A stretch of 9,308 nucleotides of DNA from Altererythrobacter sp. (GTDB lineage: Bacteria > Pseudomonadota > Alphaproteobacteria > Sphingomonadales > Sphingomonadaceae): positions 1-9,308 of the forward strand of contig JALZVZ010000069.1 of NCBI GenBank assembly GCA_023299945.1, written 5' to 3'. The notes under the pieces were generated by a model, which ran no database searches, was not told the DNA's origin, and was given only the letters and a program-made list of their open reading frames with translations. This document shows, one piece after another, positions 1 to 6,882 of the stretch (its first letter is position 1; each line of letters opens with the position of its first letter). The translations under genes were made by a program, and so were the position numbers.

Positions 1-1198
1 GCTCAACACCCAAAGCGACATTATCGCGCGCGGTCAGCCACGGCATTAGGCTGGGCGCTTGGAACACCACCGCTTTATCCGGCCCAGCGGTGTCAATTTC
101 GCGATTATTAAGGACGATACCGCCGCTTGAAATTGCATTCAAACCGGCCGCCATTGTTAGAACGGTGGATTTACCGCAACCCGAATGGCCAATCAGCGAG
201 ATAAACTCGCCCCGGTCCATCAGCAGGTTGAAATTCTCAACCACTTTCAAGGGGCCCTTTGGAGTTGGGTAAACCTTGTCGAGCTTGAAGAATTCAAGAT
301 AGCGTTTCTCAACTGCGGTACCCGCTGCCTCTAGGTAGGCCTTTGGTGGTGCCAGCAAGTCGAGCGGCGTGATATCGGGCAGCTCAACCGGGCTCTCACC
401 AACAGAAGACGCGTCCTGGTTGAGCGAGCTAAGATAGCCCACAATCTGCTTGCGTAAGGATTGGTAGGCCTTGTCATCATTGATCGCTTCACGGTCTCGT
501 GGGCGAGCCACATCCACGGTGAACATCTGTCCGATTTGTGCAGCTGGTGCCGGGGTAAGCACGGCGACACGGTCTGCCAGCAAAAGCGCCTCATCCACGT
601 CATTTGTGACCAAAATGATGGTGCGCTTTTCTTCCTTACGAATGCGTTCAATCTCATCCTGCAATTTTGCACGTGTCAGCGCATCAAGGGCCGATAGCGG
701 CTCATCGAGAAGCAGGATTTCAGGTTCCATCGCCAAAGCGCGGGCCACCGCCACACGCTGACGCATGCCGCCTGACAATTGCGCGGGCTTGCGGTCCATC
801 GCATGATCTAAGCCGACAAGCTTGACCTTTTGATCGACCAGCGCGGCACGCTCTGCTTTCGATTTATCCTTATGGACTGCCTCCACTGCCAAGGAGACAT
901 TTTGCTCAACCGAAAGCCATGGGAAAAGCGAATAGGATTGAAACACCAAACCACGCTCGCGGTCAGGGCCATCGATCGGTTTGCCTCGCAATGTAATCGA
1001 GCCGCCATCGGGCTCAACCAATCCAGCAACAGAGGATATCAAAGTGGTTTTGCCAGCGCCCGAAAAACCGAGGATCGCAATAAACTCGCCCTCGTTCACA
1101 TCCAGATCAATACCGCCAAGGACACTTGTGACATCGCCGGAATCGCCAGTGTATGATTTGGTGACGTTTTTGATGGATAGGAATGCGGTGTCGCTCAT
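1..1198 (-). CDS. Nitrate ABC transporter tandem ATP-binding protein (NrtC-NrtD-like fusion), 3' end outside window
   Basis: The reading frame is open from an ATG at 1198 to the left edge (399 codons seen, no stop). It encodes two ABC ATPase domains in one chain, which would energise nitrate/nitrite import on the cytoplasmic face of NrtB. Domain 1 has Walker A GFSGAGKT (44-51), Q-loop Q87, signature LSGGM (141-145), Walker B ILLLDE (161-166) and D-loop SALD (169-172). A linker of about 80 residues leads to domain 2, with Walker A GHSGCGKS (337-344) and Q-loop Q380 before the edge. The switch histidine of domain 1 is replaced: the motif reads LVTNDVDEA, with N199 where H is usual. The start is supported by a GAGGA ribosome site that overlaps the nrtB stop, with only 10 bases between the genes, so the two are probably translationally coupled. 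Cyanobacteria use separate NrtC and NrtD chains, and NrtC there carries a binding-protein-like tail that is not present at this linker. Family call is firm; the total length is unknown. Confidence 0.93.
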   Translation of the reverse strand, partial: MSDTAFLSIKNVTKSYTGDSGDVTSVLGGIDLDVNEGEFIAILGFSGAGKTTLISSVAGLVEPDGGSITLRGKPIDGPDRERGLVFQSYSLFPWLSVEQNVSLAVEAVHKDKSKAERAALVDQKVKLVGLDHAMDRKPAQLSGGMRQRVAVARALAMEPEILLLDEPLSALDALTRAKLQDEIERIRKEEKRTIILVTNDVDEALLLADRVAVLTPAPAAQIGQMFTVDVARPRDREAINDDKAYQSLRKQIVGYLSSLNQDASSVGESPVELPDITPLDLLAPPKAYLEAAGTAVEKRYLEFFKLDKVYPTPKGPLKVVENFNLLMDRGEFISLIGHSGCGKSTVLTMAAGLNAISSGGIVLNNREIDTAGPDKAVVFQAPSLMPWLTARDNVALGVE

Positions 1199-1208
1199 GG
1201 CCTATTCC

Positions 1209-2276
1209 TCACACTGTGCGGTTTTTAGAAACGACGGTTTCAAGCGCCATCATCAATCGGTCGAGCATAAAACCAATCAAACCAATTACGACAACGGCGA
1301 ACATGATACGCGCAAGGCTTTGAGAGCTGCCATTTTGGAACTCATCCCAAACGAATTTGCCAAGCCCAGGGTTCTGCGCGAGCATTTCTGCCGCGATCAG
1401 AACCATCCAGCCTACACCGAGTGACAGGCGCATACCGGTAAAGATGTAAGGCAGAGACGCTGGCAGAACGAGGCGCGTCAACTTTGCAAACCAACCCAGC
1501 CTCAGCACTTTACCAACATTGAGCAAATCCTTGTCGATAGAGCTGGTACCAACGGCGGTATTGATAAGCGTCGGCCATAGCGAACAAAGCATCACCACAA
1601 GCGCCGAGATCACAAACGCCTTTGGCAGCAGGGGATCCGCGCTGGTAATCATGGCCGAGATGACCATTGTCACAATCGGCAGCCATGCAAGCGGGCTCAC
1701 TGGCTTCATAATCTGAATAAGCGGATTGATCGCGGCGTTGAACGTTTTCGAAAGGCCCGCCAACAAACCGATTGGCACAGCCACAATTGTCGCCAAGAAA
1801 AAGCCTAGAGCGACCGTTTGCAGCGATGTTACAATCTGATCGAGGAATGTGGGGGGTCCGGCATAGTCAAAATCCGTAACTGCGCCCGCATTACCTGCGG
1901 CGATTGCCGCTTCATTGCGTATTTCTTGATCGGCGTAGAACTGGCCCTCCGCATCCTTTGCCGCAGAATATTCGTCGAACAAAGCCGCGCCTTGCCCAGC
2001 CACTTCGACCGGCCCCGGCAAACTGCCGAGCGAGGTATCTACCTGCGGGGCCAGCGAAGCCCAGATAGCGAGAAAACCAAGGATGCCGAGCGCAGGCGCG
2101 AATAGCGACTTGCCTATGTCTTTGGCCTTTTTGACCCAAGGTGACACCGCCTTTGGGGCGCTCTCATCCTTGTTCGCTTCGGTGGCCAGAGAAGAGCCGG
2201 TTGGTGCTGGAGCAGCGACAGTTTTTGGCTCGCTCATTGCAGTCATTTCTTCGCTGTTTGCATAGACAGTCGCCAT
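1209..2276 (-). CDS. nrtB: Nitrate ABC transporter permease NrtB
   Basis: Integral membrane subunit of the nitrate/nitrite importer, of the binding-protein-dependent transport permease family (NrtB/SsuC/TauC type). The 355-residue product has a long hydrophilic N-terminal tail (about 1-55) and a first membrane segment near 58-76. A periplasmic stretch beginning with LPGPVEV follows; this proline-rich signature is usual in NrtB. The core membrane helices start near 145. The cytoplasmic EAA-type loop, which contacts the ATPases, lies around 255-300 (LPASLPYIFTGMRLSLGVGW). The start at 2276 is preceded by AAAGGAG at good spacing. Internal methionines at residues 11 and 14 are possible but have no better ribosome site. 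The gene follows nrtA by 29 bases and precedes the ATPase gene by 10, so all three should be one transcript. Confidence 0.93.
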   Translation of the reverse strand: MATVYANSEEMTAMSEPKTVAAPAPTGSSLATEANKDESAPKAVSPWVKKAKDIGKSLFAPALGILGFLAIWASLAPQVDTSLGSLPGPVEVAGQGAALFDEYSAAKDAEGQFYADQEIRNEAAIAAGNAGAVTDFDYAGPPTFLDQIVTSLQTVALGFFLATIVAVPIGLLAGLSKTFNAAINPLIQIMKPVSPLAWLPIVTMVISAMITSADPLLPKAFVISALVVMLCSLWPTLINTAVGTSSIDKDLLNVGKVLRLGWFAKLTRLVLPASLPYIFTGMRLSLGVGWMVLIAAEMLAQNPGLGKFVWDEFQNGSSQSLARIMFAVVVIGLIGFMLDRLMMALETVVSKNRTV

Positions 2277-2305
2277 CGCGCTGCACTCCTTTGAAGTGAT
2301 TTTAT

Positions 2306-3748
2306 TTAGCTACCAGAGACGCCAGAAGCGGTGACCGATTGGCCCTTCTTCAGGCCGATATCAAACTTCTCAAGATAAGCGTTTGGCGCTTTGCCATCAT
2401 AGGTGATGCCGTCGATAAAGCCTGTTTGCTCACCCTTGAAACCATCGGTTTCCGGCACGCTGTCAGCAGGGATCACGCCGTCTTCAACCAGCTTGTTTGC
2501 AGCCGCAAGATATAGGTCCGGACGGTAGACAGCCTTGGCTGTGTCAAAATACCAATCGTCGGATTTGTCTTCGGAGATTTGCCCCCAGCGGCGCATTTGC
2601 GACAGGTACCAGACGGCGTCGGAGTAATAGGGATAGCCTGCAAATTTGTTGAAGAAGACGTTGAAGTCTTCTGCATCACGGGTGTCCCCCGGCTCGAATG
2701 TGAATTTACCCGTCATCGACGCTGCGATCACTTCAGCATCGGCACCGACATAATTGGGACGAGCAAGAATTTCGACAGCTTCCTTGCGATTGGCGCCGTC
2801 ATCTGCATCAAGCCATTGCTGTGCCTTGATGATCGCGCGCAGCATAGCGGCAGTCGTGGCCGGATATTTTTCTGCGAAATCCTCGCGCAGGCCAAACACT
2901 TTTTCTGGGTTATCATTCCAAATTTGATCATCAGTGATAACCGGCACGCCAATTTTTTTGAAGACCGCTGCCTGGTTCCACGGTTCACCGACGCAATATC
3001 CTTCGATCGTGCCCGCTTCCAAAGTTGCTGGCATTTGCGGAGGCGGGGTAACTGATAATTTCACATCGGCATCGATCACGCCTTGCACATCGCCATCGGC
3101 ATAATAGCCAGGCTTAAGACCGCCAGCAGCCAGCCAATAACGCAGCTCATAATTGTGCGTGGAGACAGGAAATACCATGCCCATATTGAACGGCTTGCCC
3201 TGGGCTTCAAAGCTGGCAATGACCGGTTTCAGATGTTCAGCAGAAATAGGATGTGCAGGTTTGCCATCCGCTTGCTTGGGCAGATCATCCTTGATCATAT
3301 CCCAAACCTTGTTCGACAAGGTAATCGCATTGCCATTGAGATCGAGGCTGATCGGAGCAATCAAATCAGCCTTCGTGCCGTAACCAATTGTCGCGGCCAG
3401 CGGCTGGCCAGCAAGCATATGCGCGCCGTCCAATTGCCCGCCGATAACGCCATCGAGCAGAACTTTCCAGTTTGCCTGCGGCTCCAGCGTTACGTTTAGG
3501 CCTTCTTCTGCAAAATAGCCTTTCTCTCTCGCGATCGCGAGCGGGGCCATATCGGTGAGCTTGATAAAGCCGAACTTTAAATTGGGTTTTTCAATCGCGC
3601 CATCCAGCGATGCAGCAACAACCGTATCACCGCTGCTCTCGCTAGGGCTTCCGCCGCATGCCGCCAGCATTACGCTTGCGACCATAGCTGTCATTACGCC
3701 GCGGCGATTAAAACTGCCCTTGAACCGATTGACCCCAAATACCGTCAT
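2306..3748 (-). CDS. nrtA: Nitrate-binding lipoprotein NrtA (ABC transporter substrate-binding protein)
   Basis: Periplasmic, membrane-anchored receptor that captures nitrate/nitrite and delivers it to NrtB. I choose the ATG at 3748 (480 residues), because AAGGA lies 8 bases upstream. The frame stays open to a TTG at 3778, but that codon lies in the U-tract of the leader terminator. The N-terminus reads FNRRGVM followed by a hydrophobic run and the lipobox MLAAC, so C31 would be lipidated. The twin arginine (15-16) suggests Tat export, as in many NrtA/CmpA-type proteins. Family hallmarks are LKFGFIKLTDMAPLAIA at the start of the mature domain, the NWK tryptophan (W94), GQLDGAHML, HNYELRYWL (198-206) and YCVGEPWN (251-258). 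These blocks recur in nasS next door, so the two are paralogues. Expression is probably controlled by the leader at 3777-3930. CmpA-type bicarbonate binders are related, but the nasTS context favours nitrate. Confidence 0.93.
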   Translation of the reverse strand: MTVFGVNRFKGSFNRRGVMTAMVASVMLAACGGSPSESSGDTVVAASLDGAIEKPNLKFGFIKLTDMAPLAIAREKGYFAEEGLNVTLEPQANWKVLLDGVIGGQLDGAHMLAGQPLAATIGYGTKADLIAPISLDLNGNAITLSNKVWDMIKDDLPKQADGKPAHPISAEHLKPVIASFEAQGKPFNMGMVFPVSTHNYELRYWLAAGGLKPGYYADGDVQGVIDADVKLSVTPPPQMPATLEAGTIEGYCVGEPWNQAAVFKKIGVPVITDDQIWNDNPEKVFGLREDFAEKYPATTAAMLRAIIKAQQWLDADDGANRKEAVEILARPNYVGADAEVIAASMTGKFTFEPGDTRDAEDFNVFFNKFAGYPYYSDAVWYLSQMRRWGQISEDKSDDWYFDTAKAVYRPDLYLAAANKLVEDGVIPADSVPETDGFKGEQTGFIDGITYDGKAPNAYLEKFDIGLKKGQSVTASGVSGS

Positions 3749-3776
3749 TTGCCGTTCCTTGCATTTTGCGCACAAC

Positions 3777-3828
3777 AAAAAGCCGCCTCGATACAGACCC
3801 TCTTTTCAGAGATGCTGTTTCGGGCGGC
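3777..3828 (-). terminator. Intrinsic attenuator terminator in the nrtA leader
   Basis: On the minus strand, the arm GCCGCCCGA (3828-3820) pairs with TCG-A-GGCGGC (3791-3782), with one bulged A. Inside it, ACAG pairs with CTGT, and a CTCT-GAAA-AGAG tetraloop hairpin closes the tip. A run of five T (3781-3777) follows directly. The structure sits between the leader promoter and the nrtA ribosome site, so it would stop transcription before nrtA unless disrupted. Its 5' arm is shared with the second hexaloop hairpin (3824-3839), so the two are mutually exclusive. Confidence 0.88.
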
Positions 3829-3839
3829 GACGTTGCCAC
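3824..3839 (-). promoter_or_regulatory. ANTAR-target hairpin P2 (antiterminator), hexaloop AACGTC
   Basis: The minus strand reads GTGGC-AACGTC-GCCGC: a five-pair stem (one U-G wobble) closed on a six-base loop. Known ANTAR RNA targets carry A at loop position 1 and G at position 4; both are present. The 3' arm GCCGC is the first part of the terminator's 5' arm, so protein-stabilised P2 would block terminator formation. NasT, encoded two genes upstream, is the obvious ligand. The structure was read by eye, not folded by program. Confidence 0.72.
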
Positions 3840-3858
3840 GCAATGTTGAATTTTGAGC

Positions 3859-3897
3859 CGAGAGATCGTTGAGATGCCTTCTTTGGATCTCCTCTCG
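3859..3897 (-). promoter_or_regulatory. ANTAR-target hairpin P1, hexaloop AAAGAA
   Basis: On the minus strand, GAGATCC (3891-3885) pairs with GG-C-ATCTC (3878-3871, one bulged C) around a six-base loop AAAGAA (3884-3879) with A at position 1 and G at position 4. An outer stem, CGAGAG (3897-3892) with CTCTCG (3864-3859), extends it, leaving a six-base bulge on the 3' side. With P2 it makes the paired-hexaloop layout of ANTAR targets. The P1-P2 spacer is about 19 bases counted from the outer stem. Confidence 0.72.
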
Positions 3898-3914
3898 TTC
3901 GCTATTGATGTAAG

Positions 3915-3930
3915 CGCATTGATTGGGCCA
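3915..3930 (-). promoter_or_regulatory. Candidate sigma-54 (-24/-12) promoter for nrtABC
   Basis: The minus strand reads TGGCCC-AATCA-ATGCG. It has the invariant GG and GC dinucleotides at the exact spacing of the sigma-54 consensus (TGGCAC-N5-TTGCW). Three less critical positions differ. The predicted start near 3904 lies only a few bases before hairpin P1, which fits a transcript consisting of P1, P2, terminator and nrtA. Nitrogen genes are often sigma-54/NtrC controlled. No clear NtrC-binding dyad was found upstream. Confidence 0.55.
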
Positions 3931-3957
3931 CGTAAAGCCCTTTTTTGCAGTGCAGCA

Positions 3958-5187
3958 TTATTTTTGTGACTGGATGTAGTGCTCTAGTTGGTCTGGATCA
4001 AAACTCGACCCATCAAAAAAGCTATTTTTATTCAGTGTTATAGAGCCCTCCTGTGCTGTCGTTGCCAAGGGAGTGGACAAGCTGCCTTCAACCTTTGAAC
4101 TTGCACCAGGAAGCTCGTCTCCTGTGCCTATTAATGCACTGCGATATACATCTGGACGGAAGACTCGAGCGGCAGAACCAGCCTGTTGCGAATGGTAATC
4201 CATCGCTTCCCAGCGCACCATTTGGCTATAAAGCCATTCCGCCTGACTGACCCATGGGAAATTGGCCGCCTCGCGGTGCTGGAACATGAAATCAGGAAAG
4301 GAATGCGGCTTGCCGCCTTGATGCAAAACCAGCCTGTCGGAAATGGCGCGCAAAACGATATCATGGGGTGCGTCGCAATATTCTGGCCGAGCCAGAATAC
4401 GGGCGTTCACTTCCCAATTGGCCGGATCAATAAAATGCGCCCCGGCCTTGCGCATTGCCCGGATAAGCGCCTCAATTTGCGGGCGTTGATCATCTAGGCG
4501 GTCTTCCCGCAGGGCGAGAACTTTCTCCACACCGCGGCGCCAAATTTGTGCGGTGGCAAGAGCAATTTGCCCTGCGCCGCGGTCCACTGCGATAGAATTC
4601 CACGGCTCGCCAACGCATGATCCATCAATCTCGCCCGCCATCAGAGCATCGGCGGTAAATGGCGGTGCAACTGTCGCGATTTCAACATCTGTATCTGGGC
4701 TAACCCCGCATTCCGCGAGCCAATAACGCAGCATGTAATTGTGGCTGGAATGCCGGTGCACGACGCCAAAACGCAAAGGCTTGCCGGCGGCCTTGGCAGT
4801 CAGCGCCTCGGCCTTCAGCCGCTCGCCCACATCACGCGGATCACCCAAACCGCCCTGCCCGCCGCCTTGTGTGCCGCCCTGCAAAACTCTGGAGGCCAAA
4901 TCAGCCGAAAGAGTGATAGCATTGCCATTCAAGCCCAGAACAAAGGGCGCGACCAAAGGCGTCGCTGGCCGGCCAATTCCCAATGTTGTCGCAATCGCAA
5001 GCGGCGCGAGCAAATGGGCCGCATCGCTATGCCCAAATAGTAGCCGATCCAGCACGGTGGCCCATGACATATCCCGCACAAAACTGAGCGACAGCCCTTC
5101 ATCCTCAGCAAAGCCATGCTCTTGCGCCAGAATTGGCAAGCAAGCATCAACCAGCGGCAGAAAGCCAATTTTCAGCGTCTGTGTCAT
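3958..5187 (-). CDS. nasS: NasS, cytoplasmic nitrate/nitrite sensor (NrtA-like)
   Basis: This 409-residue protein is a paralogue of NrtA without a signal peptide: it starts MTQTLKIGFLPLVDACLPIL, directly in the ligand-binding fold. It should therefore stay in the cytoplasm. In studied NasTS systems NasS binds NasT without nitrate/nitrite and releases it when they bind. Shared NrtA blocks are SWATVLDRLLFG (41-52), HNYMLRYWL (149-157) and CVGEPWN (191-197), and near the end FFDGSSFDPDQLEHY. A glycine-rich insert, QGGTQGGGQGGLG (about 103-115), lies in a surface region where NrtA has an unrelated, lysine-rich stretch. The ATG overlaps the nasT stop by four bases (ATGA), so the pair is translationally coupled. 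The stop lies 209 bases before nrtA, with the antitermination leader in between. The alternative, a second transport receptor, is unlikely without an export signal. Confidence 0.9.
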   Translation of the reverse strand: MTQTLKIGFLPLVDACLPILAQEHGFAEDEGLSLSFVRDMSWATVLDRLLFGHSDAAHLLAPLAIATTLGIGRPATPLVAPFVLGLNGNAITLSADLASRVLQGGTQGGGQGGLGDPRDVGERLKAEALTAKAAGKPLRFGVVHRHSSHNYMLRYWLAECGVSPDTDVEIATVAPPFTADALMAGEIDGSCVGEPWNSIAVDRGAGQIALATAQIWRRGVEKVLALREDRLDDQRPQIEALIRAMRKAGAHFIDPANWEVNARILARPEYCDAPHDIVLRAISDRLVLHQGGKPHSFPDFMFQHREAANFPWVSQAEWLYSQMVRWEAMDYHSQQAGSAARVFRPDVYRSALIGTGDELPGASSKVEGSLSTPLATTAQEGSITLNKNSFFDGSSFDPDQLEHYIQSQK

Positions 5188-5765
5188 GCCCCATCTCCCA
5201 GCAATTCATGCGCCGTCACCACCGCTTCTGCAATCGTCACAATCCGGCGATTGGACGACATAGCTTTAGCGCGCAATTCGGCATAGGCTTGCGGCTCGGT
5301 CAGTCCTTTGCCGTCCATCAAAATGCGTTTGGCTTTACCGATCGTATCAATGGCCGCCAGCTTCCCTTGCGCTTCGGCTAGGTCCGCTTGTAGCCGCGAA
5401 AATGCATTGAAGCGGCGCAATGTGGTTTCGAGCAAAGGCCGGATGCGATTGGCCGCCAGTCCGTCGACGACATAGGCTGTTACGCCGGCATCGATTGAGG
5501 CTGCGATGGAATCGTCATCGCTCTCATCAACAAACATTGCGATAGGCCGGTCAAGCGCGCGGCTGACAGCAAAATACTCTTCCAAAACATCGCGCGACGG
5601 GTTTCCCAAATCCATAAACACGATGTCTGGACTGATCTTTGCGATACGCGCGAGCAAACCATCACGGCTTGTGACCGTGTGTATTTCGCAATCATCCAGC
5701 GCGCCGAGCCCCTCCTCGATTATCGAGGCACGTGCAGCGCTTTCATCGATGATGGCGATTCTCAT
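5184..5765 (-). CDS. nasT: NasT, ANTAR-domain response-regulator antiterminator
   Basis: This 193-residue protein has an N-terminal receiver-like domain (about 1-115) and a C-terminal ANTAR RNA-binding domain (about 125-187, three helices containing KAKRILM, EPQAYAELR and AEAV). ANTAR proteins bind paired hexaloop hairpins in leader RNA and prevent termination; two such hairpins lie before nrtA. The receiver keeps the acidic pocket residue D7 and the phosphoacceptor-like D52 (FMDLGNPSRD). The usual C-terminal lysine is missing (AYVVDGL, D101 near that place) and the usual Thr/Ser is V79. This suggests control by NasS binding, not phosphorylation, as described for NasT. The ribosome site before the ATG at 5765 is weak, and an out-of-frame ATG lies five bases upstream, which points to low expression. 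The gene is followed by nasS with a four-base overlap. Confidence 0.92.
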   Translation of the reverse strand: MRIAIIDESAARASIIEEGLGALDDCEIHTVTSRDGLLARIAKISPDIVFMDLGNPSRDVLEEYFAVSRALDRPIAMFVDESDDDSIAASIDAGVTAYVVDGLAANRIRPLLETTLRRFNAFSRLQADLAEAQGKLAAIDTIGKAKRILMDGKGLTEPQAYAELRAKAMSSNRRIVTIAEAVVTAHELLGDGA

Positions 5766-5771
5766 ACATGC

Positions 5772-5894
5772 TTATGTTGCACCGCAGCAAAAATTGCGCA
5801 AGCGGGTTTGTGGGCGCGCATGCCTATATTTTGGAATCGCGTCCCAGCGCACCATTGGGCGATAGAGCCATTCAGCCTGTCTGAATTGGCACGC
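5772..5894 (-). pseudogene. Remnant of an NrtA/NasS-family gene (C-terminal fragment)
   Basis: The minus strand encodes RQAEWLYRPMVRWDAI, matching SQAEWLYSQMVRWEAM of NasS. At DNA level, 5836-5884 and 4202-4250 agree at 43 of 49 positions by hand count. Further upstream, ACQF aligns to AANF of NasS after a 9-base deletion. The frame is closed by a TGA just beyond 5894 and a TAA at 5774-5772, and no start or N-terminal part is present. NrtA itself (YLSQMRRWGQ) is clearly more distant, so the fragment derives from nasS or a close relative. It fills most of the gap before nasT and may now act only as 5' leader. Confidence 0.75.
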
Positions 5895-5998
5895 CAAACG
5901 TCATGGAGCGCTGCGCAGCAACCGTGGGAGCTATGGGACTTTCTTTTGGCCGAATATATTGGCCGTAGAGACTTGGCGCGGTCTGGGCTGAGTACCGC

Positions 5999-6847
5999 TC
6001 AGTAAAATGCGAAAGTGCGCGTTTCAATGCTTTCGCGCGGCGGGATCGAGGGATCTTGGTCGGGATATTCAAACGCGGTGTGCGGAGTAAAGCGAGCAAT
6101 GCCCTCGGTCTGTGTATCGAAACCTTTGATCAAGACGACTTCATCATGGGTCATTTCAGAAAAATATGACCACCGCTGACCAGCCTGTTTGCGCAAAGCA
6201 AATATCTCGCCCACGTGATTTGTATCGGGGAAATGGATTTTCGTCGGGATCAAATCTTTTCGCTCAATGCTGGAGGCATCGCAAAAGGTCAAAGGGGACC
6301 GGCGCACCACATCGACCAATGGACGCCAGACATTGATCTGGATCATGCGCCGACTGATCATTTTCGCAAAAGCCGCCTCGCCAATCATCTCTTCCGCGCG
6401 GCTCAATGCGGTTTTTTCAGTGTAGTCATTGTGCACATGATGGGCTGGTTTGCGTTTGCTACCATGCTGGCCGCGCCGCACGGTGTGGTCGAAGACGAAA
6501 ACATCTTTTGCGCCGGTCACCTGTCGCACGATGCTTTTGATCTCGTCATAATAGGTTCCAGCAATGGCTTGCTCATCATCAAAATTGCTGTGCTGGGTGG
6601 GGAAATTCGCCAACTCAAAACCATTGGTGTGGATCGCGAGTTGATCCGCGGCTGTGCGGCAATCGGCAATCTCGGCACTCATAAAAGCATATTCGTCAGA
6701 ATATGTCTGGGGCGATGAGCCGCCGGAATAAAAGACCTCAGGCGCTTTATCGGCATCGGGCCTGATGTAATTTAGCTGCGCTGTAATCGGGCCAGTTATC
6801 TTCCCAGCAGCGCTGCTCAGGCTTCGCGGCTTCGCGGATGTGGGCAA
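5999..6847 (-). CDS. CmcJ/NvfI-family putative Fe(II)/2-oxoglutarate-dependent oxygenase
   Basis: This 282-residue protein resembles the CmcJ/NvfI (AsaB hydroxylase/desaturase) group. That group includes natural-product hydroxylases, desaturases and cephamycin methoxylation components. Seen in order: LNYIRP near the N-terminus (25-30), FDHTVRRG (119-126), HNDYT (139-143), INVWRPL (171-177), HDEVVLIKGFDT (234-245), FTPHTAF (253-259) and SIETRTFAFY at the C-terminus. H139, D141 and H256 are the likely iron ligands, and R277 a likely 2-oxoglutarate contact; these roles are inferred from family pattern. The start is TTG at 6847, because GAGGTG lies at good spacing upstream and the first ATG (residue 56) would remove conserved sequence. 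The substrate is unknown and no biosynthetic partner lies in the window. It is separated from the VOC gene by a hairpin terminator, so it probably has its own promoter; TAATAT at 6874-6879 is a possible -10. Confidence 0.8.
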   Translation of the reverse strand: MPTSAKPRSLSSAAGKITGPITAQLNYIRPDADKAPEVFYSGGSSPQTYSDEYAFMSAEIADCRTAADQLAIHTNGFELANFPTQHSNFDDEQAIAGTYYDEIKSIVRQVTGAKDVFVFDHTVRRGQHGSKRKPAHHVHNDYTEKTALSRAEEMIGEAAFAKMISRRMIQINVWRPLVDVVRRSPLTFCDASSIERKDLIPTKIHFPDTNHVGEIFALRKQAGQRWSYFSEMTHDEVVLIKGFDTQTEGIARFTPHTAFEYPDQDPSIPPRESIETRTFAFY

Positions 6848-6882
6848 AATAACACCTCAAATTTTAGTGTGAATATTAGGGG

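Noticed and set aside
1209..1424. Plus-strand frames opposite nrtB and the ATPase gene
   Set aside because: The minus-strand frames there encode clear transporter motifs, so the plus-strand frames are shadows.
3749..3778. Longer nrtA reading frame from TTG at 3778
   Set aside because: The TTG lies in the terminator U-tract and has no ribosome site; the ATG at 3748 has AAGGA at proper spacing and gives a normal signal peptide.
3905..3919. CGCT...AGCG hairpin before P1 as a possible first ANTAR hairpin
   Set aside because: The loop is nine bases and lacks A1/G4, and most of it lies upstream of the predicted transcription start; the AAAGAA and AACGTC hairpins fit better.
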